Assembly (NCBI RefSeq): GCF_020442045.1
Contig: NZ_JAGRLA010000104.1
Span: 1-64,000 of the forward strand
Origin: Bauldia sp.
GTDB taxonomy: Bacteria; Pseudomonadota; Alphaproteobacteria; Rhizobiales; Kaistiaceae
Reading direction: 5' to 3'
DNA: 64,000 bases
The position numbers and the translations under genes were made by a program. Of the stretch, positions 8,969 through 17,541 are shown piece by piece; within the stretch, counting starts at the first letter, position 1, and every line of letters starts with the position of its first letter. The notes beneath the pieces were generated by a model that saw nothing but the letters and a program-made list of their open reading frames with translations, ran no database searches and was not told the origin of the DNA.

Positions 8969-10182
8969 ATATCCATCCCCAGCGCGGAGGCGACGGTGAA
9001 GACATCCTTGTCGCCGCGGCCGCAGAGATTCATCAGGATGATCTGGTCCTTGTCCATCTGCGGGGCGAGCTTGATGACATGGGCGAGCGCATGCGCCGGC
9101 TCGAGCGCCGGGATGATCCCTTCCAGCCGGGTCAGCATCTGGAAGGCGTCCAGCGCCTCCCTGTCGGTCGCCGGCACATAGGTGACGCGGCCGGTATCGC
9201 GCAGCCAGGAATGCTCCGGCCCGACGCCCGGATAGTCGAGGCCGGCGGAGATCGAATGGCCTTCCAGGATCTGGCCGTCGTCGTCCTGGAGCAGGTAGGT
9301 ACGGTTGCCGTGGAGAACGCCCGGACGCCCGCCGGTCATCGATGCGGCGTGGCCGTTCTCGACATCGAGGCCATGGCCGCCGGCCTCGATCCCGTAGATC
9401 GCTACATCCTTGTCGTCGAGGAAAGGATGGAACAGGCCGATGGCGTTGGAGCCGCCGCCGATACAGGCGACGATAGCGTCGGGAAGCCTGCCCTCGGTGT
9501 CGAGCATCTGCTCCCGCGCCTCCGCGCCGATCACCGACTGGAAGTCGCGGACCATCTCCGGGTAGGGGTGCGGGCCCGCGGCCGTGCCGATCAGGTAATA
9601 GGTGTCCTCGACATTGGTCACCCAGTCGCGGAGCGCCTCGTTCATCGCGTCCTTGAGCGTCCCGGCGCCGGCGGTCACCGGCACGATCTCGGCGCCGAGG
9701 AGGCGCATCCGGAAGACGTTGGGCTTCTGCCGCTCGACGTCTGTGGCGCCCATGTAGACGACGCAGGGCAGGCCGAAACGCGCGGCGACGGTCGCGGTCG
9801 CGACGCCATGCTGGCCGGCGCCGGTCTCGGCGATGATCCGCGTCTTGCCCATCCGCCGGGCGAGCAGGATCTGGCCGAGGCAGTTGTTGATCTTGTGGCT
9901 GCCGGTGTGGTTGAGCTCGTCGCGCTTGAAATAGACCCTGGCGCCGCCGAGTTCCTCGGTCAGCCGCTCGGCGAAATAAAGCGGGCTCGGCCGTCCGGCA
10001 TAGTGGGTGTTGAGCGAATCGAGCTCGGCGCGATAGGCGGGATCGGCCTTGGCGGCCTCGTAGGCGGCCTCGAGCTCGAGGATCAAGGGCATCAGGGTCT
10101 CGGCGACGAAACGGCCGCCATAGAGCCCGAAGAAGCCGCGGTCGTCGGGACCGCCGCGCATGGTGTTGGGCAGGGCAGTCAT
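8965..10182 (-). CDS. trpB: Tryptophan synthase beta subunit
   Basis: TrpB condenses indole with serine using PLP to give tryptophan. The 405-residue protein has the PLP lysine Lys97 in HTGSHKINN, the AETGAGQHG loop, the phosphate-binding GGGSNAIG motif and [13 protein letters not shown]. It overlaps trpF upstream and trpA downstream by 4 bp each (ATGA), forming a tight trpF-trpB-trpA unit. Confidence 0.97.
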   Translation of the reverse strand: MTALPNTMRGGPDDRGFFGLYGGRFVAETLMPLILELEAAYEAAKADPAYRAELDSLNTHYAGRPSPLYFAERLTEELGGARVYFKRDELNHTGSHKINNCLGQILLARRMGKTRIIAETGAGQHGVATATVAARFGLPCVVYMGATDVERQKPNVFRMRLLGAEIVPVTAGAGTLKDAMNEALRDWVTNVEDTYYLIGTAAGPHPYPEMVRDFQSVIGAEAREQMLDTEGRLPDAIVACIGGGSNAIGLFHPFLDDKDVAIYGIEAGGHGLDVENGHAASMTGGRPGVLHGNRTYLLQDDDGQILEGHSISAGLDYPGVGPEHSWLRDTGRVTYVPATDREALDAFQMLTRLEGIIPALEPAHALAHVIKLAPQMDKDQIILMNLCGRGDKDVFTVASALGMDI

Positions 10183-10853
10183 GACGCTTTCCTCGTTGCG
10201 GTGGCCGTGTTGCCGGTGCCCCGCGCCGCGGCGATGAAGGCGCGAATTTTCTCAGGATCCTTGCGGCCGGGTGCATTCTCGACCCCGGAGGACACGTCGA
10301 CGCCGGGCGCCCCGGTGATCCTCAGCGCTTCGGCGACATTCCCGGCATCGAGTCCGCCGGAGAGCAGCCAGTCGACCCGGGGCCGGATATCCTTCAACAG
10401 GGTCCAGTCGAACGGCTCGCCGTTGCCGCCGGGCCGGTCGCTGCCGGCCGGCGCCTTGGCGTCGAGCAGGATGCGGTCCGAAACCCCGGCAAAGTCGTCG
10501 ATCGCCGGCAGGTCGTCGCGGCCGCGGATTCCGAGCGCCTTGATCACCTTCTGCGGGAATTGCCCGCGGATCGCGGCAACCCGGTCGACGGGCTCGGTGC
10601 CGTGGAGCTGCAGCCAGTCCGGGCGCACGCGCTCGACGAGCGCCGACAGCTCGGCATCGTCGAGGTTGACCGTCAGCCCGACGATCGCCGCCCGGCCGCG
10701 GGCATGGTCGGCCAGCCCGGCCGCGTCTTCCATCGTCACGAAACGCGGGCTGCGGCCGAAAAAGACCAGGCCGATCATGTCGGCACCGGCGTCGATCGCG
10801 GCGTCCACGGTCTCGCGGCTCGACAGGCCGCAAATCTTGACGATCAGGCTCAT
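10179..10853 (-). CDS. trpF: Phosphoribosylanthranilate isomerase
   Basis: TrpF converts phosphoribosylanthranilate to CdRP in tryptophan synthesis. The 224-residue TIM barrel begins with the diagnostic VKICGL (catalytic Cys8), continues with [29 protein letters not shown] and ends with the [10 protein letters not shown] and DVSSGVE phosphate-site motifs that include the catalytic Asp. It is the first gene of the minus-strand operon and is divergent from the aldo/keto reductase gene, so its promoter should lie in the 118 bp between them. No Trp-rich leader peptide was found there. Confidence 0.95.
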   Translation of the reverse strand: MSLIVKICGLSSRETVDAAIDAGADMIGLVFFGRSPRFVTMEDAAGLADHARGRAAIVGLTVNLDDAELSALVERVRPDWLQLHGTEPVDRVAAIRGQFPQKVIKALGIRGRDDLPAIDDFAGVSDRILLDAKAPAGSDRPGGNGEPFDWTLLKDIRPRVDWLLSGGLDAGNVAEALRITGAPGVDVSSGVENAPGRKDPEKIRAFIAAARGTGNTATATRKAS

Positions 10854-10971
10854 GGGCGAGGATTTGGCACGAAAGCCGGCCAGAGTCCAATTGACATGAA
10901 GGGGCCGGAACGGTCAGCCTTGGAAGCCCTCCATATCCCGCCAAACCACGATCGAGAAGGACAAGAAAACC

Positions 10972-11913
10972 ATGGAAACCCGGGCCCTCGGCACCTCGGA
11001 CCTGCGCCTCTCGCTGATCGGCCTCGGCTGCAACAATTTCGGCGGCCGGATCGATCTCGAGGCCACCCGCAAGGTGGTCGACAAGGCGCTGGAGCTCGGC
11101 GTCACCCATCTCGATACCGCCGACATCTACGGCGGCGGCGGCACATCGGAGAGCTTCCTCGGCGAATGCCTGGAGGGGCGGCGCGACAAGGCCCTGCTCG
11201 CCACCAAGATCGGCAAGCCGATGGGCGACGGCGCGCCGACGAATCGCGGCTCCCGAGCCTATGTCACCGAGGCGCTGGACGCCTGCCTCAAACGGCTCCG
11301 CACCGACCGGATCGACCTCCTCTACATGCACGAGCCCGACCCCGGCACGCCGTTCGAGGAGACGCTCAGGGCGCTCCAGGACGCGGTCCGGGCCGGCAAG
11401 GTCCGCTACCTCGCGGGATCCAACTACACGGCCGGCGAGGTGACCGACGCGGTCGACACGGCGAAGCGGATCGGTGTCACCGGCTTCGTCGCCACCCAGG
11501 ACGAATACAGCCTGCTCGCACGAGGCATCGAAGACGCGCTGCTGCCGGTGCTGGAGACCCACCAACTGTCGCTCGTCCCCTATTTCCCGCTTGCCGGCGG
11601 TGCGCTGACCGGCAAGTACCGGCGCGGCAAGCCGATGCCGGAAGGCGCCCGGCTGACCGGAAACGAGCGCGGAGCCAATCGCTTCTTCGGCCCCGCCAAT
11701 CAGGACAAGATCGAAAAGCTCACGGCCTTCGCCGAGGCGCGCGGCCATACCCTGCTGGACCTTGCCCTCAACTGGCTGGCGCAGCGTCCGCAGGTCGTCT
11801 CGATCATCACCGGAGCGACCAAGCCGGAACAGCTCGAATCCAACGTCGCCGCGCTCGGCTGGAAGCTGACGGCGGAGGAAATGGACGAGGTCGACCGGCT
11901 GACGGGACGCTGA
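10972..11913 (+). CDS. Aldo/keto reductase
   Basis: A member of the NADPH-dependent aldo/keto reductase superfamily, 313 residues. The catalytic tetrad is complete: Asp48 and Tyr53 in LDTADIYGGG, Lys79 in LLATKIG and His120 in LLYMHEPD. The cofactor-binding end has ITGATKPEQLESNV. Substrate cannot be read from sequence; the closest overall look is to the YajO/YghZ-like, Kv-beta-type branch. An AGAAGGA Shine-Dalgarno precedes the ATG. The GFA-type gene follows 15 bp downstream on the same strand, so the two are probably co-transcribed and may share a role in aldehyde handling, which is inference. Confidence 0.9.
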   Translation: METRALGTSDLRLSLIGLGCNNFGGRIDLEATRKVVDKALELGVTHLDTADIYGGGGTSESFLGECLEGRRDKALLATKIGKPMGDGAPTNRGSRAYVTEALDACLKRLRTDRIDLLYMHEPDPGTPFEETLRALQDAVRAGKVRYLAGSNYTAGEVTDAVDTAKRIGVTGFVATQDEYSLLARGIEDALLPVLETHQLSLVPYFPLAGGALTGKYRRGKPMPEGARLTGNERGANRFFGPANQDKIEKLTAFAEARGHTLLDLALNWLAQRPQVVSIITGATKPEQLESNVAALGWKLTAEEMDEVDRLTGR

Positions 11914-11928
11914 CAAGGAGGCCCAGCG

Positions 11929-12393
11929 ATGGCGAACTACCCGATGGAGGGCGGCTGCCGCTGCGGCAAGGTCCGGCTGAGGATCAACGTGCCACCGATC
12001 CTCACCATGGCCTGCCACTGCCGGGGCTGCCAACGCATGACGTCGAGCGCGTTTTCGCTCAGCGCCGCCATTCCCACCGAGGGCTTCGCCGTCACCGCCG
12101 GCGAGCCGGTGATCGGCGGCCTGCATGGCGCGGCGCGCCACTACTTCTGCGGCCATTGCATGAGCTGGATGTTCACCCGTCCCGATGGCATCGACTTCTT
12201 CGTCAACCTCCGGCCGACGATGCTCGCCGATCCCGGCATCTTCAGCCCGTTCATCGAGACGTGGACCAGCGAGAAACTGCCGTGGGCGAAGACCCCGGCG
12301 GTGCACAGCTTCGAGGCTTTGCCGACGATGGAGGCCTACGAGGGACTGGCGAAGGAATACATGGAGCGCCGCGACAGCCTCGGAATCATGTAG
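11929..12393 (+). CDS. GFA (glutathione-dependent formaldehyde-activating) / CENP-V family zinc protein
   Basis: A 154-residue zinc-binding protein of the GFA family. The conserved cysteines are Cys10 and Cys12 (GGCRCGKVR), Cys29, Cys31 and Cys34 (ACHCRGCQ), and Cys74 and Cys77 (FCGHC). The founding member was described as glutathione-dependent formaldehyde-activating, but most relatives have no proven reaction, so the function here is open. A strong AAGGAGG Shine-Dalgarno sits ahead of the ATG. It lies directly behind the aldo/keto reductase gene. Confidence 0.9.
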   Translation: MANYPMEGGCRCGKVRLRINVPPILTMACHCRGCQRMTSSAFSLSAAIPTEGFAVTAGEPVIGGLHGAARHYFCGHCMSWMFTRPDGIDFFVNLRPTMLADPGIFSPFIETWTSEKLPWAKTPAVHSFEALPTMEAYEGLAKEYMERRDSLGIM

Positions 12394-12410
12394 ATCACGG
12401 GGCGGCCGCG

Positions 12411-13205
12411 TCAGGCGGCGTTGCGGTCGTCCTCGGTCAGCGGCATCGGGGTCCTTCCGGGCTCGGCTCCGATCGCGTGCAGACGGAGTCCCTCCCGGTT
12501 CAGCCAGGCGCGGGCCTGCTTGGTTTCCGGGCAGACCGATTCGACCAGATGCCAGAAACGGGGGCCGTGGTTCATCTCGTGGAGATGCGCCACCTCGTGG
12601 GCCGCTAGGTAGTCGAGGACGAAGGGCGGCGCCATGACCAGCCGCCAGGAGAAGGACAGGACGCCGCTGCTCGAACACGAGCCCCATCGGCTGGTCTGGT
12701 CACGAAGCCGGATCGCCTTGACCCTGACGCCGAGCATCATCGCGTGACGCATGACGGCGCGGTCGAGATCGCGGCGCGCTTCCTTCCTGAGGAAATCGAT
12801 CACCCGGCGACGAAGATGCTCCGCCTCACCCGAGACCAGCAGCAGCGGCCCCTCCTCGGCAGCCGCCACGCTTACCGCGCCACGCCGACCGGGCGTATGG
12901 CGGATGCGATGCGCGACGTCGCGGAACGGGATCGTCGCCCCGTCGACGATCGGCCGGGCCTTGGGAAGCCGGCCCATCTGGTTGATCAGCCAGCCGGCGT
13001 TGCGGTCGAGAAAGGCGCGCGCCTCGGCCAGCGAACCGCGGACCGGCATGGTGAGGACCGGAGAACCGGCCGGACTGCCGACCCGCAGCGTGTAGTTGCG
13101 GGCGCGGGGATGCCGGCGCAACGAAATCGCGACGACCCCGCGATCCGTCGCGAGGTCAAAATGCGTCGTCGATCTGCTCGGCAGCTTTCGTTCGAAAAAG
13201 GCCAT
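12411..13205 (-). CDS. YgjP-like zinc metallopeptidase (DUF45, M48-type)
   Basis: A 264-residue member of the YgjP/DUF45 family. The zinc-protease signature HEVAH is at residues 203-207 with the third ligand in MNHGPRFW (His213). The upstream conserved block SRWGSCSSSGVLSFSWRL is characteristic of this family. Cellular substrates are not established. It runs opposite to the GFA gene, with 17 bp between the stops, and its start faces an intergenic stretch with the DUF2852 terminator. Confidence 0.9.
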   Translation of the reverse strand: MAFFERKLPSRSTTHFDLATDRGVVAISLRRHPRARNYTLRVGSPAGSPVLTMPVRGSLAEARAFLDRNAGWLINQMGRLPKARPIVDGATIPFRDVAHRIRHTPGRRGAVSVAAAEEGPLLLVSGEAEHLRRRVIDFLRKEARRDLDRAVMRHAMMLGVRVKAIRLRDQTSRWGSCSSSGVLSFSWRLVMAPPFVLDYLAAHEVAHLHEMNHGPRFWHLVESVCPETKQARAWLNREGLRLHAIGAEPGRTPMPLTEDDRNAA

Positions 13206-13317
13206 GGCCAGTCAGCGCCCGCGGATTGCGAATCAATCGGCTCGAAGCATTCTGCGCGATTTGGGCGAAAGCCGGAATCCTTGACAAGGGCCAGGCGAAA
13301 CCGCCGGCCCCCCGAAT

Positions 13318-13344
13318 CAAAACGGCGGGGCCGAAACCCCGCCG
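13318..13344 (-). terminator. Rho-independent terminator after the DUF2852 gene
   Basis: CGGCGGGG and CCCCGCCG form a perfect 8-bp stem around a CCGAAA loop, followed on the minus strand by TTTT. It lies 28 bp beyond the stop of the DUF2852 gene. Confidence 0.75.
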
Positions 13345-13371
13345 CGGCAGCATCTTCTCGTCGGTCTCCGG

Positions 13372-13803
13372 CTAGAGATCGATCGTCTTCTCGTCGTCGC
13401 CATTCTTCCGCGCGGTATCGCGATCGCGCATGAAACGGTCGAACTCCTCCTGGTCGCGGGCGCGACGGAGGTTCTGCATGAACGTCTCGAACTCGCGACG
13501 TTCCTCCTCCAGCCTGCGACGCTCTTCCTCGAGACGCTTCATCTCGCGGGCACGATACTCGTCGAAGGCCGCGTTGCCGGTCCGCGCGTAGCCGCGACTG
13601 CGGCCGCCGCACCCCCGGAACTCGTGCGCGAAGTCGCGCTTCATTCCTTCGAAATGCCGCCTCACCTCGGGCATGCGATCGCCCCAGATGATGTAGGCAA
13701 GCATCGCCAGGCCGAGCGGCCAGAAGACGACGAAGCCGAGAACCATCAGGAAGATGGTAAGCGGCGTCCAAGCCGGACGCAGGGCATATGAGTTGACCAT
13801 CAT
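13372..13803 (-). CDS. DUF2852 family membrane protein with coiled-coil tail
   Basis: A small protein (143 residues) of the alphaproteobacterial DUF2852 family. The N-terminal NSYALRPAWTPLTI leads into one strongly hydrophobic segment (about residues 14-36, FLMVLGFVVFWPLGLAML) and then YIIWGDRMPEV. The C-terminal half is highly charged and helical (MKRLEEERRRLEEERREF), a likely coiled coil on the cytosolic face. Function is unknown. I start at the tandem ATGATG behind GGGGAGA; the open frame continues upstream without family similarity. It ends in a clear terminator. Confidence 0.85.
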   Translation of the reverse strand: MMVNSYALRPAWTPLTIFLMVLGFVVFWPLGLAMLAYIIWGDRMPEVRRHFEGMKRDFAHEFRGCGGRSRGYARTGNAAFDEYRAREMKRLEEERRRLEEERREFETFMQNLRRARDQEEFDRFMRDRDTARKNGDDEKTIDL

Positions 13804-13906
13804 TCTCCCCTGTTGCTGACAGGTTGAGACGTGGTGATGGCAAAAAGTCGTTTCAAGAAAAATCGGACGGACGCGGATTGCGACCGCCTCGCGGCGTCCG
13901 CGCAAG

Positions 13907-15424
13907 TTATTGTTTGTCCAAGGCTTTCGCTTGCGCCACCCATTTCTCCCGGGCGATCCGCCCGGGGAAGGCGAGCCTCGCCTCCAGCTTCCTGACGTCG
14001 CCGGCCTTGAACGCCGCGATCTGGGCGAAGGTCGTGATCCCCTCGCCGTTGAGGAGCTTCTCGATCTTCGGGCCGATGCCGGAGATGTCCTGCAGCCTGT
14101 CGGCGGCGCGGATGGCGGGCCTGGCTGCCGGCTTCGCCGCCGCGGGCGCGGACATCGTCCTGGCCGAACCGCTGCCGTTGCGGTAGGCGGTCCGATGCGT
14201 GGAGATGAAATCGCTGATCCGCGGTGCGATCTCGGAACGGAAGCGCGAGCCGTTGAACACGCCGTAGTGGCCGACGCCCGGCTGCATGTAATGCGCCCGC
14301 CGGTCCTCGGGGAGGCCGGTGCACAGGTCGTGCGCCGCCCGGGTCTGGCCGACGCCCGAGATGTCGTCCTTCTCGCCCTCGACCGTGAACAGCGCCACGG
14401 AGTGGATGGTCGACGGCCGGACCGGTTCGCCGCGATGCTCCATCGTACCCCTTGGCAGGGCGTGCTTGATGAAGACGGTATCGACCGTCTGCAGGTAGAA
14501 TTCGGCGGTCAGATCCATCACCGCCAGATACTCGTCATAGAAATCGCGATGCTTCTCCGCCGAGTCGCCGTCACCGTCGACAAGGTGGCGGAAGAAATCG
14601 CGATGCGCCTCGACATGGCGATCGAGATTCATGCTGAGGAAGCCGGAGATCTGGAGGAAGCCCGGATAGACGTTGCGCATGAAGCCCGGATGCGGGAACG
14701 GCACCTGCATGATGACGTTGCGGCGGAACCAGTCGAGGTCGTGGTTATGCGCAAGCGTGTTGACCGCCGTCGGGTTGATGCGGGTGTCGATCGGCCCGCC
14801 CATCAGCGTCATCGTCGCCGGCAGATACCGGTCGTCCCGGCCCTCCATCACCGCGACCGCGGCAAGCACCGGCACCGACGGCTGGCAGACGGCCATGATA
14901 TGTGCGTCGGGGCCGAGGTAGTGGAGCATCGAGATCAGGTAGTCGACATAGTCGTCGAGATCGAAGGCGCCGTCGGCGAGCGGGACCATGCGGGCGTCGA
15001 TCCAGTCGGTGATATAGACGTCATGGTCCGGCAGCATGGTCTCGACGGTTCCGCGCAGCAGCGTCGCATAGTGGCCGGACATCGGCGCGACGATCAGCAG
15101 CTTGGGCTGGGCGCCGCCGTTCTGGCCGGCGCGCTTCGCGAAATGGATGAGGTTGCAGAAGGGCCGCTTCCAGACGACATGCTCCTGGACCGGCACCCGC
15201 TGCCCGCGAACCAGCGTCGAGGTGATGCCGAATTCGGGCTTGGCGTAGCGCCGGGTCGTCCGCTCGAACAGCTCGGCGCTGGCCGCGACGCTCCGCCCCC
15301 ATGGCGTATGGGTCAGCGGATTGAGCGGGTTCTTGAAGTAGAGCCGGGTCGCATCGGCCGCCGCGCGCAGGGGGCTGAGGGCGGCATGGTTCATCTCGTA
15401 GAAGTGGTAATAAGGCAAAGCCAT
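13907..15424 (-). CDS. phaZ: Intracellular poly(3-hydroxybutyrate) depolymerase fused to a C-terminal helix-hairpin-helix domain
   Basis: PhaZ mobilises stored PHB granules to 3-hydroxybutyrate oligomers. The 505-residue product starts with the family-typical MALPYYHFYEMNHAAL. It has an alpha/beta-hydrolase core with the nucleophile Cys180 in MAVCQPSVPVLAAV (this family uses Cys, not Ser), the GGPIDTRINPTAVN block and the GVGHYGVFNGSRFR histidine motif. After an Ala/Pro-rich linker, residues 444-505 form a helix-hairpin-helix module (LQDISGIGPKIEKLLN...GRIAREKWVAQAKAL). That module is usually seen in alphaproteobacteria as a tail on NuoE or ribosomal protein L21, not on PhaZ. The gene is divergent from regB and has a palindromic operator candidate in its upstream region. 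Confidence 0.93.
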   Translation of the reverse strand: MALPYYHFYEMNHAALSPLRAAADATRLYFKNPLNPLTHTPWGRSVAASAELFERTTRRYAKPEFGITSTLVRGQRVPVQEHVVWKRPFCNLIHFAKRAGQNGGAQPKLLIVAPMSGHYATLLRGTVETMLPDHDVYITDWIDARMVPLADGAFDLDDYVDYLISMLHYLGPDAHIMAVCQPSVPVLAAVAVMEGRDDRYLPATMTLMGGPIDTRINPTAVNTLAHNHDLDWFRRNVIMQVPFPHPGFMRNVYPGFLQISGFLSMNLDRHVEAHRDFFRHLVDGDGDSAEKHRDFYDEYLAVMDLTAEFYLQTVDTVFIKHALPRGTMEHRGEPVRPSTIHSVALFTVEGEKDDISGVGQTRAAHDLCTGLPEDRRAHYMQPGVGHYGVFNGSRFRSEIAPRISDFISTHRTAYRNGSGSARTMSAPAAAKPAARPAIRAADRLQDISGIGPKIEKLLNGEGITTFAQIAAFKAGDVRKLEARLAFPGRIAREKWVAQAKALDKQ

Positions 15425-15457
15425 CGACCTATCCGCAAGCGTCTCGCTTTGCGGTCA

Positions 15458-15479
15458 ATTATCTTTTTGCACTGCAAAA
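15458..15479 (-). promoter_or_regulatory. PhaR-like operator overlapping a candidate phaZ promoter
   Basis: A perfect 15-bp palindrome TTTTGCA-C-TGCAAAA lies at 15465-15479, 41 bp ahead of the phaZ start. On the minus strand it is followed immediately by GATAAT (15463-15458), a candidate -10 element, so a bound repressor would cover the promoter spacer. The core TTGCACTGCAA matches what I recall of the motif for PhaR, the PHB-sensing repressor of alphaproteobacterial phasin and PHB genes. The repressor gene is not in the window. Confidence 0.6.
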
Positions 15480-15549
15480 TGATAAGACCTGGTCCGGTTT
15501 CGAGCAAGGAAAAGGTTCAACGGCCCCCAGCCGATGATATCGTGTGGCA

Positions 15550-16923
15550 ATGACCGCCCTGCCCCTGACTGCCAGCGATCTGACCGGGCACAGCTTGCGG
15601 CTGGAAACGCTCGTACGGTTACGCTGGCTTGCGGTGGCCGGCCAGACGGCGGCGGTGTTCTTTGCCCACCTCGTCCTCGGCTTTCCATTGCCTTTGGCCC
15701 TGTGCCTGGGCCTGATCGGCCTTTCGGCGCTCCTCAATATCGGCCTGGGATTGCGCTATCCGGCGAGCCAGCGACTGAGGGGCGGCGCGGCATTCTGGCT
15801 GCTGGCCTATGACATCCTCCAGCTCGGCGGCCTGCTGCTGCTGACCGGCGGTCTCGACAATCCCTTCGCCATTCTGCTGCTCGTCCCGGTGATCGTCTCG
15901 GCAACCACCCTGGCGCCAAGGCCGACCATGCTGCTCGGCGCCATGGTGATCGCGACCGCGACATTGCTGGCGGTCTGGCACTGGCCCCTGCCATGGTATC
16001 CGGGCGAAACGCTGGCCCTTCCGCCGATCTTCTCGGCCGGCGTCTGGATCGCTCTCGTCTCGGCTTGCGCCTTTACCGGAATCTACGCCTTCCGGGTCAC
16101 GGAGGAGGCGCGTCAGCTCGCACGGGCGCTCAACGAGACGGAGATGGTGCTGGCGCGTGAGCAGCATCTCAGCGCCCTCGACGGGCTCGCCGCGGCAGCG
16201 GCACACGAACTCGGCACGCCACTCGCCACGATCGCCCTGGTCGCCAAGGAGCTCGAGCGCGAGCTGCCCGCCGACAGCCCGCATGGCGAGGATATCAGCC
16301 TGCTCAAGAGCCAGGCCCAGCGTTGCCGCGACATCCTGACGAAGCTGACCTCGCTGTCGAGCGAACTCGACCACCCCCACACCCACCAGCCCCTCTCGCA
16401 TCTCATCGAGGAACTGGTCGAGCCCTATCGCGATTGCGCCGTGGAGATCGCGGTCGCGCCATCCTCCGGCGCCGGCACCGAGCCGGTCGGACGCAGGAAT
16501 CCGGCGATCATCCAGGGGCTTGCCAACCTGGTCGAGAACGCCATCGACTTCGCCAGCAAGCGGGTCGATATCGCGACGAAATGGACCCCGGACGACGTGA
16601 CCGTGACAATCGCCGACGACGGGCCCGGGTTCGCACCCGGTATTCTGGAACGAATCGGTGAACCCTATGTGACGACGCGAGGCAGATCGGTGGACAACCG
16701 CACGGACGAAAGAGCCGGAGGGCTCGGGCTGGGACTGTTCATCGCCAAGACCATCCTCGAGCGCACCGGAGCGCGCCTGACAATGGCCAATCGCGAACGG
16801 CCCGAAAGAGGAGCAATCGTCCGGATTACCTGGCCCCGGGCTCTCTTCGACGCACCGGCCGGCGATCCGGCGCCGGCTAAATCGGCGCGATCGACTTGGC
16901 GAGCCGAAATCGAATCCCTATAA
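15550..16923 (+). CDS. regB: RegB/PrrB/ActS-type redox-sensing histidine kinase
   Basis: RegB is a membrane histidine kinase that senses redox state through quinones and a reactive cysteine and phosphorylates RegA. The 457-residue protein has several N-terminal hydrophobic segments (about residues 25-182). It carries the quinone-site heptad GGLDNPF (residues 100-106), the H-box AAAHELGTPLATI with phospho-acceptor His219, the redox Cys259 in KSQAQRCRDIL, and ATP-binding boxes LVENAIDFA, DDGPGFAP and GGLGLGLFIAKT. I use the ATG; a GTG two codons earlier is also possible. regA follows after 57 bp and phaZ is divergent 119 bp away. Confidence 0.95.
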   Translation: MTALPLTASDLTGHSLRLETLVRLRWLAVAGQTAAVFFAHLVLGFPLPLALCLGLIGLSALLNIGLGLRYPASQRLRGGAAFWLLAYDILQLGGLLLLTGGLDNPFAILLLVPVIVSATTLAPRPTMLLGAMVIATATLLAVWHWPLPWYPGETLALPPIFSAGVWIALVSACAFTGIYAFRVTEEARQLARALNETEMVLAREQHLSALDGLAAAAAHELGTPLATIALVAKELERELPADSPHGEDISLLKSQAQRCRDILTKLTSLSSELDHPHTHQPLSHLIEELVEPYRDCAVEIAVAPSSGAGTEPVGRRNPAIIQGLANLVENAIDFASKRVDIATKWTPDDVTVTIADDGPGFAPGILERIGEPYVTTRGRSVDNRTDERAGGLGLGLFIAKTILERTGARLTMANRERPERGAIVRITWPRALFDAPAGDPAPAKSARSTWRAEIESL

Positions 16924-16933
16924 CCCTTCAAGT

Positions 16934-16961
16934 CCTTGCGGTGCGACACTATTTCGCAAGG
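16934..16961 (+). other. Intercistronic hairpin between regB and regA
   Basis: CCTTGCG (16934-16940) can pair with CGCAAGG (16955-16961) around a 14-nt loop. The 3' arm ends directly against the GAAGGGAGGG Shine-Dalgarno region of regA. It has no T-run, so it is more likely an RNA stability or translation element than a terminator. Confidence 0.4.
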
Positions 16962-16980
16962 AAGGGAGGGATGGCCCCTG

Positions 16981-17526
16981 ATGCCCGAACCCAAAGAGAA
17001 TGGTGAAATGTCACTGCTGATTGTCGATGACGACAAACCCTTCCTGCAGCGCCTCGCACGCGCGATGGAATCCCGAGGCTACAGCGTCGACACTGCCGAT
17101 AGCGTCGCCGATGGCCTGCGCAAGGCCGAATCCACCCCGCCGACCTATGCCGTCGTCGATATGCGTCTCGAGGACGGCAATGGTCTCGATGTCGTCGAGC
17201 TGATCCGGAAGCGCCGTCCCGATTCGCGCATCGTCGTGCTGACCGGATACGGCAATATCGCCACCGCGGTCACCGCGGTAAAGCTCGGTGCCTTCGACTA
17301 TCTCGCCAAGCCGGCCGATGCCGACGACGTGCATTTCGCCCTGACCCGCGACCCTTCCGAGAAGGCCGCGCCCCCGGAAAACCCGATGTCGGCCGACCGG
17401 GTACGCTGGGAGCACATCCAGCGGGTCTATGAGCTCTGCGATCGGAATGTCTCGGAAACCGCGCGGCGCCTGAACATGCACCGCCGTACCCTTCAGCGGA
17501 TCCTCGCCAAGCGCGCCCCGCGCTGA
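16981..17526 (+). CDS. regA: RegA/PrrA/ActR-type response regulator
   Basis: RegA is the DNA-binding partner of RegB and controls redox-dependent genes (respiration, nitrogen and carbon metabolism in relatives). The 181-residue protein has a receiver domain with the acidic pocket VDDD (residues 15-18), phospho-acceptor Asp60 in VVDMRLEDGNGLD, Thr/Lys switch residues in VLTGYGNIATAV and YLAKPAD. It ends in a Fis-type helix-turn-helix NVSETARRLNMHRRTLQRIL, which is nearly invariant in this family. The ATG chosen removes a non-conserved 15-codon upstream extension. Confidence 0.96.
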   Translation: MPEPKENGEMSLLIVDDDKPFLQRLARAMESRGYSVDTADSVADGLRKAESTPPTYAVVDMRLEDGNGLDVVELIRKRRPDSRIVVLTGYGNIATAVTAVKLGAFDYLAKPADADDVHFALTRDPSEKAAPPENPMSADRVRWEHIQRVYELCDRNVSETARRLNMHRRTLQRILAKRAPR

Positions 17527-17541
17527 CGCCCCACCGAAAGG

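Noticed and set aside
10860-10900. TGGCACGAAAGCCGG between trpF and the aldo/keto reductase as a sigma-54 promoter
   Set aside because: The -24 half (TGGCAC) is present but the -12 half lacks TTGC at the required distance.
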